A stretch of 50,829 bases of DNA from Ferrimicrobium sp. (GCA_022690815.1 JALCZJ010000018.1:1-50829); one strand, 5' to 3'. Counted from the first letter of the stretch, positions 25,342-33,840 are shown. The notes: generated from the sequence alone by a model not told the origin. Program-made: numbers and translations.

Positions 25342-26472
25342 CGACGAGATGATTCGCTCTCGTATCGTTGTGAGCGCTTCAGCTGCATCGATAAGCACAG
25401 CCCCCTCGAGGCGCTCGCCGCGGTAATACAGGAAGCATCGTCCACCCTCGACAGGCTCCTCGACTTCGAGGAGGTCGGGACTCGGCAAGCCGAGGATCTG
25501 GATCAAGAGCCCACCCTGGTCGCTCCAGCCAAAGGGGAGCTCTTCGTAGGGTGTGCGCTGATTTCCAAACAATGCTGCAACGGCGTGCATTGCCTGGTTG
25601 GTGGCGACCTCAAAGTGCTCGAAGCGCAACGGACGTTGATACAGAGGGTGATACCAGCTCGCGACGTCACCGATGGCCGAGATCGACTCGAAGCCCTCCA
25701 CCAGTCCATGCTGAGTGACGGCTATCCCACCGTCATCGTTGACGGGGAGTGCGCCGTCGAGCCATTCGATCGTCGGAATCACTCCAACTCCGACGACGAT
25801 GAGATCCGTTTCCCATGCTTGGGAGCCATCGTTGACCAGCATTCGTAGCCCGTCATGTACTTGGGTGGCCTCGTGGCCAGTGACCAGAGTGACGCCCTCG
25901 TGTCGCAAATGCTCCTCGACGAGGTTGCTGACGCTACGACCCACGGCGCGCGACAGCAGGTGAGGAAGTTGCTCGACGAGTGTGACGTCGATGTGATGAT
26001 GGCGGGCACTCATCGCGACTTCTGCACCGATGAAACCACCTCCGATAATGGTGAGGTGGCGAATGTGCCCAAATGCATCTCGAATTCTGGTCGCATCTAC
26101 GAGCGTCCGTAGATAGATAATCTCTTCGCTCGGCGGGAAGGCATCGAGGTGTCTGGGGTGGGCGCCGGTGGCGACGATGAGTTGGTCAAATGGCTCGACG
26201 TCATGATCGGCGGTGACCTCGCGACGGTCGAGATCAAGGTCGGTGGCTGCTGTGAGTGCTCGAAACCGATAGCCCTCAGCTGCGCCACGCAGTTGGACTC
26301 GGTTAGCAGATACCGTACCCATGAGGTACCCTTTCGAGAGTGGCGGACGCTGGTAGGGAAGCTCGCGCTCGGCGCCGAGCACCGTGATATCGAGATCGGG
26401 CCGAAGGCGCCGCGCCTGCACGGCTGCTCGGTGGCCAGCCAACGCCCCTCCAACGATGACCAGTCTGCCCAC
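25324..26472 (-). CDS. FAD-dependent ferredoxin reductase-like oxidoreductase
   Basis: 382 residues. FAD site LVIVGGALAGHRAAVQARRL, then ELPYQRPPLSKGYL, the ATGAHPR strand, NAD-binding LTIIGGGFIGAEVAMSARHH, and the second FAD motif SISAIGDVASW. These belong to the BphA4/CamA-type NAD(P)H:ferredoxin reductase family. GTG 26472 lies four bases after the ferredoxin stop codon, so both are co-translated. Together they form an electron-transfer pair, normally serving P450s or oxygenases; none is in the window. Lying between sufC-like genes on the opposite strand, it may serve Fe-S assembly or be an insertion. Confidence 0.9.
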   Translation of the reverse strand: MGRLVIVGGALAGHRAAVQARRLRPDLDITVLGAERELPYQRPPLSKGYLMGTVSANRVQLRGAAEGYRFRALTAATDLDLDRREVTADHDVEPFDQLIVATGAHPRHLDAFPPSEEIIYLRTLVDATRIRDAFGHIRHLTIIGGGFIGAEVAMSARHHHIDVTLVEQLPHLLSRAVGRSVSNLVEEHLRHEGVTLVTGHEATQVHDGLRMLVNDGSQAWETDLIVVGVGVIPTIEWLDGALPVNDDGGIAVTQHGLVEGFESISAIGDVASWYHPLYQRPLRFEHFEVATNQAMHAVAALFGNQRTPYEELPFGWSDQGGLLIQILGLPSPDLLEVEEPVEGGRCFLYYRGERLEGAVLIDAAEALTTIRERIISSLTNDV

Positions 26473-26476
26473 GTTG

Positions 26477-26668
26477 CTAGTCGTTCACGCTGATCGCCTG
26501 GGTGGGGCACTGCGCCTGCGCTGCAAGGACACTCGCATGCACGTCTTCGGGTGGGTTTTCATTCAAGATGTAGAGGAAGCCATCCTCTCGAATCTCGAAT
26601 ACCGATGGTGCAAGACCTTCGCAGACTGCATTGGACTGACATTTGTCGAAATCAACTTCGATACGCAT
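26477..26668 (-). CDS. 3Fe-4S-type ferredoxin (P450-partner-like)
   Basis: 63 residues; ATG 26668 has GGAGA 7 bases upstream. Only three cluster Cys are present: CQSNAVC (C-x5-C) and a later CP in AQCPTQAI, the pattern C-x2-x-x2-C..CP of actinobacterial 3Fe-4S ferredoxins. The residue at the variable position is Asn instead of the Cys or His found in many relatives; such variation is known to tune potential in mycobacterial members. It probably passes electrons from the reductase to an unknown acceptor. It shares a divergent promoter region with sufC. Confidence 0.9.
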   Translation of the reverse strand: MRIEVDFDKCQSNAVCEGLAPSVFEIREDGFLYILNENPPEDVHASVLAAQAQCPTQAISVND

Positions 26669-26754
26669 GGTCGATCTCCTTCGCTAGGCACACGCAGTTA
26701 AATCTAACCGACCTCGCGTGCTACTTAAGCCTCGAGTCGTGCTTGGCCAATTGC

Positions 26755-26768
26755 ACTATTGCGATAGG
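26755..26768 (+). promoter_or_regulatory. SUF operator candidate, site 3 (sufC)
   Basis: ACTAT-TGCG-ATAGG within TTGCACTATTGCGATAGGG. It overlaps the candidate -35 of sufC, so it is placed to control sufC-sufS-sufU and perhaps the divergent ferredoxin. Confidence 0.6.
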
Positions 26769-26786
26769 GTTAATTCCCACTAGACT
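26759..26786 (+). promoter_or_regulatory. Candidate sufC promoter (leaderless)
   Basis: TTGCGA at 26759-26764, 16 bases, TAGACT at 26781-26786, then six bases to GTG 26793. There is no Shine-Dalgarno, so the sufC mRNA probably starts at or near its start codon. The same TAGACT-N6-GTG is found before the ATP-grasp gene at 33867. Confidence 0.55.
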
Positions 26787-26792
26787 GTGCTC

Positions 26793-27548
26793 GTGACAGT
26801 TGAACCGTTGTTTGAGGCTCAAGACCTGTGGGTATCCGCTGCGGGCACGACGATCTTGAAGGGATTTTCGCTCTCCGTCGCTCCTGGCGAGTTGCATGTG
26901 ATCATGGGACCGAATGGATCCGGCAAATCGAGCTTCGCGAACGCGATCATGGGTAGTAGTGAGTACCAGATCGACCGCGGCCATGTGCTGTTCAAGGGTA
27001 TTGATATCGGTGGACTTCCGGTGGATGAGCGAGCCAAAGAGGGGATCTTCCTCGCCTTCCAGTATCCCGAGGAGATCCCAGGTGTGTCGGTTATTCAGTT
27101 TCTCAGACAGGCCTTGCAAGCTCGGCGGGGTACCGACGTGTCCGTCATCGAGGTTCGCTTCGATCTCCTCGAGTGGCTTGAACGGCTTGGGCTCGACCCT
27201 TCATTCGCCTCAAGGCACCTCAATGAGGGGTTCTCTGGTGGTGAGAAGAAGCGTAATGAGATCATTCAGATGGCGATGATGCAGCCTGAACTAGCTATCT
27301 TGGACGAGACCGATTCTGGTCTTGACATCGATGCACTGAAAACCGTCGCCAATGGCATCGAGACGGTGCGTGAAGCGAATCCGGAGATGGGGGTGGTCCT
27401 AATCACCCATTACCAGCGTATTTTGAGCTGGCTTACCCCGACTCTGGTGCACGTAGCCGTCGACGGTCGCATTGTTGGATCGGGAGGCATGGAGTTGGTG
27501 GAGGATCTTGAGCGAGAGGGTTATCAGAAGTGGCGAGTGTTGAAGTAG
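26793..27548 (+). CDS. sufC: Fe-S cluster assembly ATPase SufC
   Basis: 251 residues from GTG 26793, chosen because TAGACT lies exactly six bases before it (leaderless). Canonical SufC: Walker A GPNGSGKSS, FLAFQYPEEIPGVSV, signature FSGGEKKRNEIIQM, Walker B ILDETDSGLDIDAL, H-loop ITHYQRIL, C-terminal EREGYQKW. Its ATPase activity drives rearrangement of SufB/SufD during cluster formation. It overlaps sufS by 19 bases. It starts the third suf block, sufC-sufS-sufU, after the opposite-strand ferredoxin genes. Confidence 0.96.
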   Translation: MTVEPLFEAQDLWVSAAGTTILKGFSLSVAPGELHVIMGPNGSGKSSFANAIMGSSEYQIDRGHVLFKGIDIGGLPVDERAKEGIFLAFQYPEEIPGVSVIQFLRQALQARRGTDVSVIEVRFDLLEWLERLGLDPSFASRHLNEGFSGGEKKRNEIIQMAMMQPELAILDETDSGLDIDALKTVANGIETVREANPEMGVVLITHYQRILSWLTPTLVHVAVDGRIVGSGGMELVEDLEREGYQKWRVLK

Positions 27549-28780
27549 CAAATCTGGCTAGTGAGTTGCGTAAGGATTTTCCGATCTTTGCCGATATTGA
27601 GTCATCTCGGCCTTTCTACTATTTGGACTCTGCGGCATCGTCGCAGCGGCCGGTTTCTGTGCTCGATACCATGGATCGCTATTATCGGCATTCTCATGCC
27701 AACGTCCATCGAGGTGTTTACGGTCTCGCCGAGGAGGCGACCGGCATCTACGAGGCTGCCCGCAAGCACCTCGGAACCTTTATCGGCGCTAGCGATCCCG
27801 CGCACGAGATCGTCTTTACCAAGAACGCCACGGAAGCCCTCAATCTTGTGGCTCAGGGTTTGGGTCGCGTTGTCTTGACGCCTGAGAGCCACGTCCTCCT
27901 GACGGAGATGGAGCATCACGCCAACCTCGTCCCGTGGATGATCTTGCAACAACAGATCGGTTTTACCGTCGATTATTTGCCACTCGATGCCGAGGGTCTA
28001 CTGGTGCTCGACAATCTTGATGCGCTCTTGGACCGTGCGAGCATCCTCGGGGTCACGCTGATGTCGAACGTTCTCGGTACGCTGAATCCTGTCGCCATGT
28101 TGAGCCGCAAAGCGCATGAGCACAATGTGATTGTCGTCGCCGATGGAGCCCAGTTTGTCCCCCATTTTAGGACCGACGTTGGTGAGCTTGGAGTTGATTG
28201 TCTCGCGATCACTGGGCACAAGATGCTTGCACCGACCGGTATTGGGGCGCTCTGGGCGCGAGCGGAGATCCTCAACAAGATGATTCCGTTTCTCGGTGGT
28301 GGAGAGATGATCAGTGACGTCAGGCTCGATGGGTTCACGGCCAACGAGATCCCCCACAAGTTTGAGGCAGGCACCCCGCCGATCGCAGAGGCGGCGGGGT
28401 GGGATGCTGCACTTGGCTATCTCGAGGCGGTCGGGATGGACGCCATCAGTGCACATGACCGGGCGCTAACGAGCTATGCGATCGACCAGCTCCATGATCG
28501 GCTCGGCGAGCGTATCAAGATTTTTGGGCCGGGTGATATCACGAAACGAGGAGGGGTCATCTCCTTCGAGCTGGCTGATGTTCATCCCCATGACGTCGCC
28601 CAAGTGCTGGACCAACATGGTGTCTGTGTTCGTGCAGGGCACCATTGTGCCAAGCCGTTGATGCGTGAACTCGGTGTGGGCGCGACGGCCCGCGCGTCGT
28701 TTTATCTTTACAATGACGAACGTGATGTCGAGGCGCTGGTCGTGGGGCTCCTCGATGCCTACCAGATGTTTCACGGTTAG
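27530..28780 (+). CDS. sufS: Cysteine desulfurase SufS
   Basis: 416 residues. GTG 27530 lies inside the end of sufC; GAGAGGG is upstream. PLP-dependent enzyme that takes sulfur from cysteine for Fe-S assembly. It shows YYLDSAASSQRP, HANVHRGVYGLA, TEMEHHANLVPW, ITGHKMLAPTG with the PLP lysine at about 231, and RAGHHCAKPLM with the persulfide-forming Cys at about 373. Group II desulfurase, typical length. It acts with SufU, next in the operon. Confidence 0.96.
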   Translation: MASVEVANLASELRKDFPIFADIESSRPFYYLDSAASSQRPVSVLDTMDRYYRHSHANVHRGVYGLAEEATGIYEAARKHLGTFIGASDPAHEIVFTKNATEALNLVAQGLGRVVLTPESHVLLTEMEHHANLVPWMILQQQIGFTVDYLPLDAEGLLVLDNLDALLDRASILGVTLMSNVLGTLNPVAMLSRKAHEHNVIVVADGAQFVPHFRTDVGELGVDCLAITGHKMLAPTGIGALWARAEILNKMIPFLGGGEMISDVRLDGFTANEIPHKFEAGTPPIAEAAGWDAALGYLEAVGMDAISAHDRALTSYAIDQLHDRLGERIKIFGPGDITKRGGVISFELADVHPHDVAQVLDQHGVCVRAGHHCAKPLMRELGVGATARASFYLYNDERDVEALVVGLLDAYQMFHG

Positions 28781-28788
28781 GAGTGATG

Positions 28789-29235
28789 ATGAACGATCTT
28801 GACGACCTTTATCGGGAGATTATCCTCGATCACTACAAGAATCCCCGGAACCAGGGGGTTCTTGAGGGCCCGACGGTGCACAGTGAGGAGGGTTTTAACC
28901 CACTGTGTGGGGATGAAGTGAAGATTTACATCCAAGTCGAAGATGGGGTGGTCGCTGACATCAAAATTACCGGGCAGGGGTGTTCCATCTCCCGGTCCTC
29001 GGCCTCATTGATGTCACAAGCGGTCAAGGGACAGCCGGTTGATGAGGTGAGAGCAATCGTCCATCGTTTCAAACGAATGATTGCCGTAGAAGAATCACCG
29101 GTGGAGCCTGAGCCTGTGGATCTGCGAAAGATCGGAGAGCTTGCGGCGCTTCAGGGTGTCGTTAAGTTCCCGGTTCGGATCAAGTGCGCGACGCTGCCCT
29201 GGAACACGCTGATGCTCGCGTTGGACGAGTCGTAA
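28789..29235 (+). CDS. sufU: SufU zinc-dependent sulfurtransferase
   Basis: 148 residues; ATG 28789 is chosen from three tandem starts because TAGGAG is at 5-base spacing. DLYREIILDHYKNPRNQG, NPLCGDEV, GQGCSISRSS and IKCATLPW give the three Cys and the Asp that bind zinc in SufU, which accepts persulfide from SufS. The insertion KRMIAVEESPVEPEPVDLRK typical of SufU relative to IscU is present. In many actinobacteria a sufT-like gene follows; none is here. Confidence 0.95.
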   Translation: MNDLDDLYREIILDHYKNPRNQGVLEGPTVHSEEGFNPLCGDEVKIYIQVEDGVVADIKITGQGCSISRSSASLMSQAVKGQPVDEVRAIVHRFKRMIAVEESPVEPEPVDLRKIGELAALQGVVKFPVRIKCATLPWNTLMLALDES

Positions 29236-29268
29236 TCGAACTGATCGGCCACTCCTATTGGCTGCGCT

Positions 29269-29286
29269 ACACCGATTAATTGGTGT
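29269..29286 (+). terminator. Weak palindrome after sufU
   Basis: ACACCGATTAATTGGTGT is an 18-base near-perfect palindrome 34 bases past the sufU stop. It lacks a T run, so it may be only a binding site or a weak terminator of the sufCSU operon. Confidence 0.3.
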
Positions 29287-29497
29287 CATGTCAGCCGACG
29301 GCGGCAGACAAAATCAACCTGGCGGAAGGGGCGAACTGGTTGCTATCGATGGGATGAGGAGCGTGTCTACTCCGCGGCGAGCTGGCCCGTCGTCGGTGAC
29401 CCCGGGCGCGTGATCGCCTGGCAAACCGGCTCATTGCTGCACTCTAGCCACCGGTATCACCCAGCTCATCCCGACGGAGCGCCAAGGCTGTCGGATC

Positions 29498-30703
29498 TCA
29501 TAGCGCTACGTTCAGTGGGTGGGCCCTCGCTATTGCTGCGACGAAGTCGCGAGCGGTCCCCTCAAAGTAGCGCTGTGGAGGTCGCTCCATGTTATAGACC
29601 AAGCGGTAGCCATTGGCCGGGCTGGCGGGTGTGCCGAGTGTGTGATTAAAGTAAAAGAAGTTCGTCCACGCGGAGTTAATGTCAAGCTCCATCGCGTTGA
29701 CGGCCCCAGCTCGAGCCAAGAGCTTCGCGAGCGACGCCACTGAGAGTCCCGGGCCACTCGCGTAGACAATTGCTCCGTTCGCTGTGACACCCACGCCCGA
29801 GCGCCATACCAGGACCTGGTTGCCTACGGTTGCGCCCCAAGTCTGGTAATTTGATGAGTACACTCGCGGGTTGACCTTGCCGGATTCCACGATCGGAACC
29901 AGGTTTTGACGGACAACTGCAACTGACCGAGGGACGTGTTGGCCATCGGTCCAACGCTCGACGGTAGCGACACCATTTTGGTTCACGACGAAGGATGCGG
30001 CTCCGTTTTTGAGTGGGACGGCCATGCGTCCGTAGGCATAATAGCCCCCCTGTGCATCGCTCATACGAAAGCCTGAGTTGAAGGCAGCGACCAAATTGGA
30101 GGCTTGGGTGCCTTGAATCGGTGCCACATACGGCCATGAACCGCCGCCAGGTGGCTCCTGGGCACCAGCGTACTGAAGGAAGCTCACGAGTTTGGGGTCG
30201 AGCCAGGCGACACCTGCGACGAGCGAGGTGTGGACCTTGTCTGGTCGCATCAACGTGACGTAGAGTGCGGGCGAACCATCAACGAGTGGCCCTTCCGGAG
30301 TCCACTGTCCTTCATGCGCCAATGGGGGACTTGCGATAGGAGGGATTGCCTTGGGTGCGGGCAAAATACCAGAACTTGCCCTAGCAGGCTGGCTCTCGCG
30401 AACACTCGCTGCCGGGCGAAGTGAGCCTTTCGGTGGCGTCCCGCCAACAGGTGGCTGGTTTATGCTGTACCAGGTATCCTCCGCTGTTTGGACGATGCTT
30501 GCGCCTCCGTTGCCCCGCACCCACTCAACGAATTTGACACCGAAGCTGGCCGATCCGGGCGACCCTAGCGCGCCGATCACCCCCAGTGAGCCGTAGCCAC
30601 CCACGACCACGATGCCAGCTATGATCACGCCACGGACCCGACGGTAGGCAAGCGAGTGGCGTTTGTGTTGCTTGCGCGATGGGGATGAGGTGAGTTTTGT
30701 CAA
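29498..30703 (-). CDS. Membrane-anchored phosphodiester glycosidase-like (NAGPA/DUF2233) protein
   Basis: 401 residues. A basic N-terminus and one membrane helix (GVIIAGIVVVGGYGSLGVIGAL) precede a Pro/Ala-rich linker and a C-terminal domain with NLVAAFNSGFRM, GYYAYGRMAVPL, ASFVV, YASGPGLSVASLAKLLARAG, and AMELDINSAWTNFFYF. These are signatures of the NAGPA family (phosphodiester alpha-GlcNAcase-like, DUF2233), which removes sugars or phosphosugars from glycans. Bacterial members may act on cell-wall polymers such as teichoic acids. The start overlaps the kinase stop by four bases, so the two are translated together. Its expression is probably tied to this two-component operon. Confidence 0.8.
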   Translation of the reverse strand: MTKLTSSPSRKQHKRHSLAYRRVRGVIIAGIVVVGGYGSLGVIGALGSPGSASFGVKFVEWVRGNGGASIVQTAEDTWYSINQPPVGGTPPKGSLRPAASVRESQPARASSGILPAPKAIPPIASPPLAHEGQWTPEGPLVDGSPALYVTLMRPDKVHTSLVAGVAWLDPKLVSFLQYAGAQEPPGGGSWPYVAPIQGTQASNLVAAFNSGFRMSDAQGGYYAYGRMAVPLKNGAASFVVNQNGVATVERWTDGQHVPRSVAVVRQNLVPIVESGKVNPRVYSSNYQTWGATVGNQVLVWRSGVGVTANGAIVYASGPGLSVASLAKLLARAGAVNAMELDINSAWTNFFYFNHTLGTPASPANGYRLVYNMERPPQRYFEGTARDFVAAIARAHPLNVAL

Positions 30704-32307
30704 ACAGTTTCCTTTAGTTGAGCGCCCTTGGCATGAGCGACGGTCGTTTGCGGGTCGTGAAGTGCCGGACTGGTAGGTTCACGTTGATCGGCCACGATGG
30801 GTAGGCGGACGTTAAAGTATGCCCCCTGTAGGTGGGAGGTTCCAATGGTAACCGTTCCTCCCATGAGTTCCACTAGGCTTCGAACGATTGGAAGGCCGAG
30901 CCCCGACCCACCTTGGAGGCGGCTTCGCGCCGGGTCAAGGCGAGTAAATCGTTCAAACACGGCGTCTCTGCGCTCGGGTGGGATGCCCGGACCATCGTCG
31001 GCCACTGCGAAGGTGGCACATTGTTCGTCGGTTTGGGCCACCACGATGACCGTGGTGCTGGCATAACGGACGGCGTTCTCGATCAAGTTGCGGACGATGC
31101 TGCGGATCTGTTCCGGATCGGCGAGGAGCCGAACGGCGTTGACCCTCGACATGTCGATGTTGATGCCGGGATGGGTACGACGTATCCTTTGGACCTCTTC
31201 GCGACAGAGCTCATCGAGGTCGACCGTGACGCGTACGGCTTGCACGTGGGCCTCAGCTTTGGCTAGTGTCAAAAGGTCCTCGATCAAGCGCTGCATTCGT
31301 TCGCTCTCTTGGAGGGCAACGCTCGCCGTTTGATGCCAATCGGTCATGTCACTATGCAAGAGGCCAACCTCGAGCGAAGCTCGAAGGGCGGACAGGGGAC
31401 TCTTGAGTTCGTGGGAAGCGTCGGCGATGAATTGCTTCTGCTGCTCTGATGCGGCGTCGAGACGGGCGAGCATGGAGTTCATGGTGGCAGCGAGTCGAGC
31501 GATCTCATCGCCGCCGTCCGGCTGAAAGACGCGGTTTGAGAGGTTGAGGCTGGTGATCTCTTCGACGTCTCGGCGGATCTGATCGACTGGCGCGAGTGCT
31601 CGCCGACTCAAGATCCAAGTCGATAACGCCACGACGAACAAGATGAGCGGGTACACGATGAAGAACTCACGTTTGAGCGCTGCAACCGAAGCATCCACCG
31701 AGGACAGGGAGGCGATGGTATAGACGTAGAAGGTGGTTGGTTTGCCAGTGGACCCAGCCATGAGGTGGCTCGTGCTCGACGATGAGGGGGGCCGATTGAT
31801 AACTCCTACCAGAAACGTCGGCACCTCAACCTGATCGGCAACAAATACCGCGTGGTGGTCGACGTTGCCGTTGATGGCGAGTCGGTTTGCCCTAGCGGAA
31901 TACTCGGTCATTACAATCCCATCCGCAGGCACCCTTTTGGGTGTGCGCAACGCTTTTGCCCCCTTCAGGTTCGGGGAGTAGGCTACAACAGCGCCTTTGC
32001 TGTTGACAACTTGGGCGGCGAGATCCCCTCTCGGTATCGGCAGTGGATTCGGGAGATGGCCATCCCTGACCAAGAGCACGATATCGTCGGCTTCGTTCTT
32101 AGCCGTGTTGATGACGTTTTTGGTGAGCGCAGAGCGAAGCGTGACGGCAACGCCGATGAACGCCGCCAACAGGACGAGCCCTACGACCACGGTCGCTGCT
32201 ATGGTGGTACGTTTGCGAACCGAAGCAAGCTGGCGACCAACCCAGCGTAGGGGCGGAAATCGCGTCTTTTGGACCTGATCAATTCGCTCCATGGAGGCAA
32301 GCCTCAC
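30700..32307 (-). CDS. Sensor histidine kinase, OmpR-partner type
   Basis: 535 residues. GTG 32307 has GGAG 6 bases upstream. Two membrane helices (about 36-58 and 220-240) flank a sensor domain, then HAMP, H box DASHELKSPLSAL (the Arg of the usual ELRTPL is Lys), and the ATPase lobe with VRNLIENAVRYA, DDGPGIPPERRD, FERFTR and GGSGLGLPIV. It lies 24 bases after its response regulator and overlaps the NAGPA-like gene. The signal is unknown; linkage to a glycan hydrolase suggests a cell-wall signal. Confidence 0.9.
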   Translation of the reverse strand: MRLASMERIDQVQKTRFPPLRWVGRQLASVRKRTTIAATVVVGLVLLAAFIGVAVTLRSALTKNVINTAKNEADDIVLLVRDGHLPNPLPIPRGDLAAQVVNSKGAVVAYSPNLKGAKALRTPKRVPADGIVMTEYSARANRLAINGNVDHHAVFVADQVEVPTFLVGVINRPPSSSSTSHLMAGSTGKPTTFYVYTIASLSSVDASVAALKREFFIVYPLILFVVALSTWILSRRALAPVDQIRRDVEEITSLNLSNRVFQPDGGDEIARLAATMNSMLARLDAASEQQKQFIADASHELKSPLSALRASLEVGLLHSDMTDWHQTASVALQESERMQRLIEDLLTLAKAEAHVQAVRVTVDLDELCREEVQRIRRTHPGINIDMSRVNAVRLLADPEQIRSIVRNLIENAVRYASTTVIVVAQTDEQCATFAVADDGPGIPPERRDAVFERFTRLDPARSRLQGGSGLGLPIVRSLVELMGGTVTIGTSHLQGAYFNVRLPIVADQREPTSPALHDPQTTVAHAKGAQLKETV

Positions 32308-32331
32308 GTTGGTCTCCTAGTCATATATGAG

Positions 32332-33048
32332 CTAGACGACAGTCGACACCTCATCGCAGGTGACTGGCGCCGTGCCGCCATCCTCTTCCAGGAGGTAGCC
32401 CACGCCGCGAACGGTACGGATCGACTTTGTGCCAAACGGCGCGTCGATCTTCTTGCGCAGGTAGCCAATGTACACCTCAACTATGTTCGAGTCTCCCTCA
32501 AAATCGTAGTCCCAAACGTGTTCGATGATCTCACGCTTGTTGAGGACCTTACCTTTTGAGCGCATGAGGAGTTCAAGGAAGGAAAACTCTCGGGTCGTGA
32601 GCTCGATGGTGACATCACCTCGAGTGACCGAATGGCTCGAGGGGTCGAGCTTGAGGTCACCAGCCATCAAGACCGGTGGTCGACTGTCAACATTGCGGCG
32701 TAACAGCGCGCGTATCCGTGCCACAAGGACCGTGAAGGAGAAGGGCTTTTTCAGGAAGTCATCGGCGCCGGTATCGAGTGCTTCAGCCTCGTCAAGCTCG
32801 CCGTCTTTGGCGGTCAACATGAGAATCGGTGTCCAGATCTCCTCATTTCGCAGGGTTGCCGTGAACTTGAAACCGTTCATTCCAGGCAACATAATGTCGA
32901 GGACGATGCAGTCATAGGGCGCGCTTCGCGCCAGCTGCAGACCGTCAAGACCGTTGTAACAAGTATCCACTGCAAAGCCTTCGGCCACGAGGCCACGCTT
33001 GAGGGTGTCTACCAGTGTCTCTTCATCGTCGACTACTAGAATTCGCAT
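32332..33048 (-). CDS. OmpR-family response regulator
   Basis: 238 residues from ATG 33048, with GGAGC 6 bases upstream. VVDDEETLV, VLDIMLPGMNG with the phospho-Asp, MLTAKDG, and LKKPFS form the receiver; the winged helix reads LTTREFSFLELLM to IRTVRGVGYLLEE. It is first gene of the operon regulator-kinase-NAGPA protein. No binding site for it was identified. Confidence 0.93.
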   Translation of the reverse strand: MRILVVDDEETLVDTLKRGLVAEGFAVDTCYNGLDGLQLARSAPYDCIVLDIMLPGMNGFKFTATLRNEEIWTPILMLTAKDGELDEAEALDTGADDFLKKPFSFTVLVARIRALLRRNVDSRPPVLMAGDLKLDPSSHSVTRGDVTIELTTREFSFLELLMRSKGKVLNKREIIEHVWDYDFEGDSNIVEVYIGYLRKKIDAPFGTKSIRTVRGVGYLLEEDGGTAPVTCDEVSTVV

Positions 33049-33129
33049 GCGATGCTCCTTTCGCAACTCTTAAGCTAGTCAGCGTTACGAAGGGCAAGCT
33101 AGGAGTATCCCGAAGAATAGCTGAGAGTC

Positions 33130-33840
33130 TCACTTGCGTGGCGCCTCGATCGTTGCAGGGTTGGTCCATAGCTCACGCTCTAGCCACCCCAAGATGAGCG
33201 CATACGGACGCGGGTCGCTACCGAGGCGCGATGGCGTCGCAAAGATGCGGTGCACCTCTGGGCGGTAGCGTTCGATGCGTTGTGCAAGTCCGACATCGTC
33301 AGATCGTCGTTGGTCACCCGGGACAATCACCAGCCACCGTGTCCGGTGGCTGTCGAGATCGATCGGGATGTCAGTGACCGTGAGTGTGCGGTCGGGGTCG
33401 AGACGCACTCCCATCGAGGTGAGTTCGTCGCGGTCGTGTGGGTCGACCAGTGGATCGACGGTGACGATGCCAGCGATTTGAGGCAACGGTGTGCACGTGA
33501 GCATGGCGTAACCAATCAGCCCAAAGCCGATCATCACCAGGGAGCGAGGCTTGAGGAACTCAGCGATAGCGAGAAGATCGTTGCCTAAACCCTCAGTTGA
33601 CAGGGTACCACTCGATTCACCGACCCCATGTGGATTGAATCCGATCACCTCGGTGCGGCAGAAGTAACTCAATCGTTCAACAACCTCTTGCAATACTCGG
33701 TCGGTGCTACCCCCGATGTCGGTCTCGGTAATACCTGGAGACACCAGGATCGACGGACGATCAAGGGTGGCGCTTTCCTTGACGTTGGCGATGTAGAGGC
33801 ACAAGTCAGCGGACTCGCACCACACCCGATCTACTGGCAT
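33130..33840 (-). CDS. Alpha/beta-hydrolase-fold protein lacking a visible nucleophile
   Basis: 236 residues; ATG 33840 has GGAGG four bases upstream, better than an earlier in-frame start. The fold is suggested by SILVSPGITET, VIGFNPHGVGESSGTLS (the HG oxyanion loop), LVMIGFGLIGYAMLTC and a lid region. The strand-5 elbow that should read G-x-S-x-G is GFGLIG, with no Ser, Cys or Asp, so hydrolase activity is doubtful. Short-chain serine aminopeptidase-like proteins (exosortase-associated hydrolase) are the nearest relatives I can suggest. Its start faces the ATP-grasp pair on the other strand across 26 bases. Confidence 0.6.
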   Translation of the reverse strand: MPVDRVWCESADLCLYIANVKESATLDRPSILVSPGITETDIGGSTDRVLQEVVERLSYFCRTEVIGFNPHGVGESSGTLSTEGLGNDLLAIAEFLKPRSLVMIGFGLIGYAMLTCTPLPQIAGIVTVDPLVDPHDRDELTSMGVRLDPDRTLTVTDIPIDLDSHRTRWLVIVPGDQRRSDDVGLAQRIERYRPEVHRIFATPSRLGSDPRPYALILGWLERELWTNPATIEAPRK

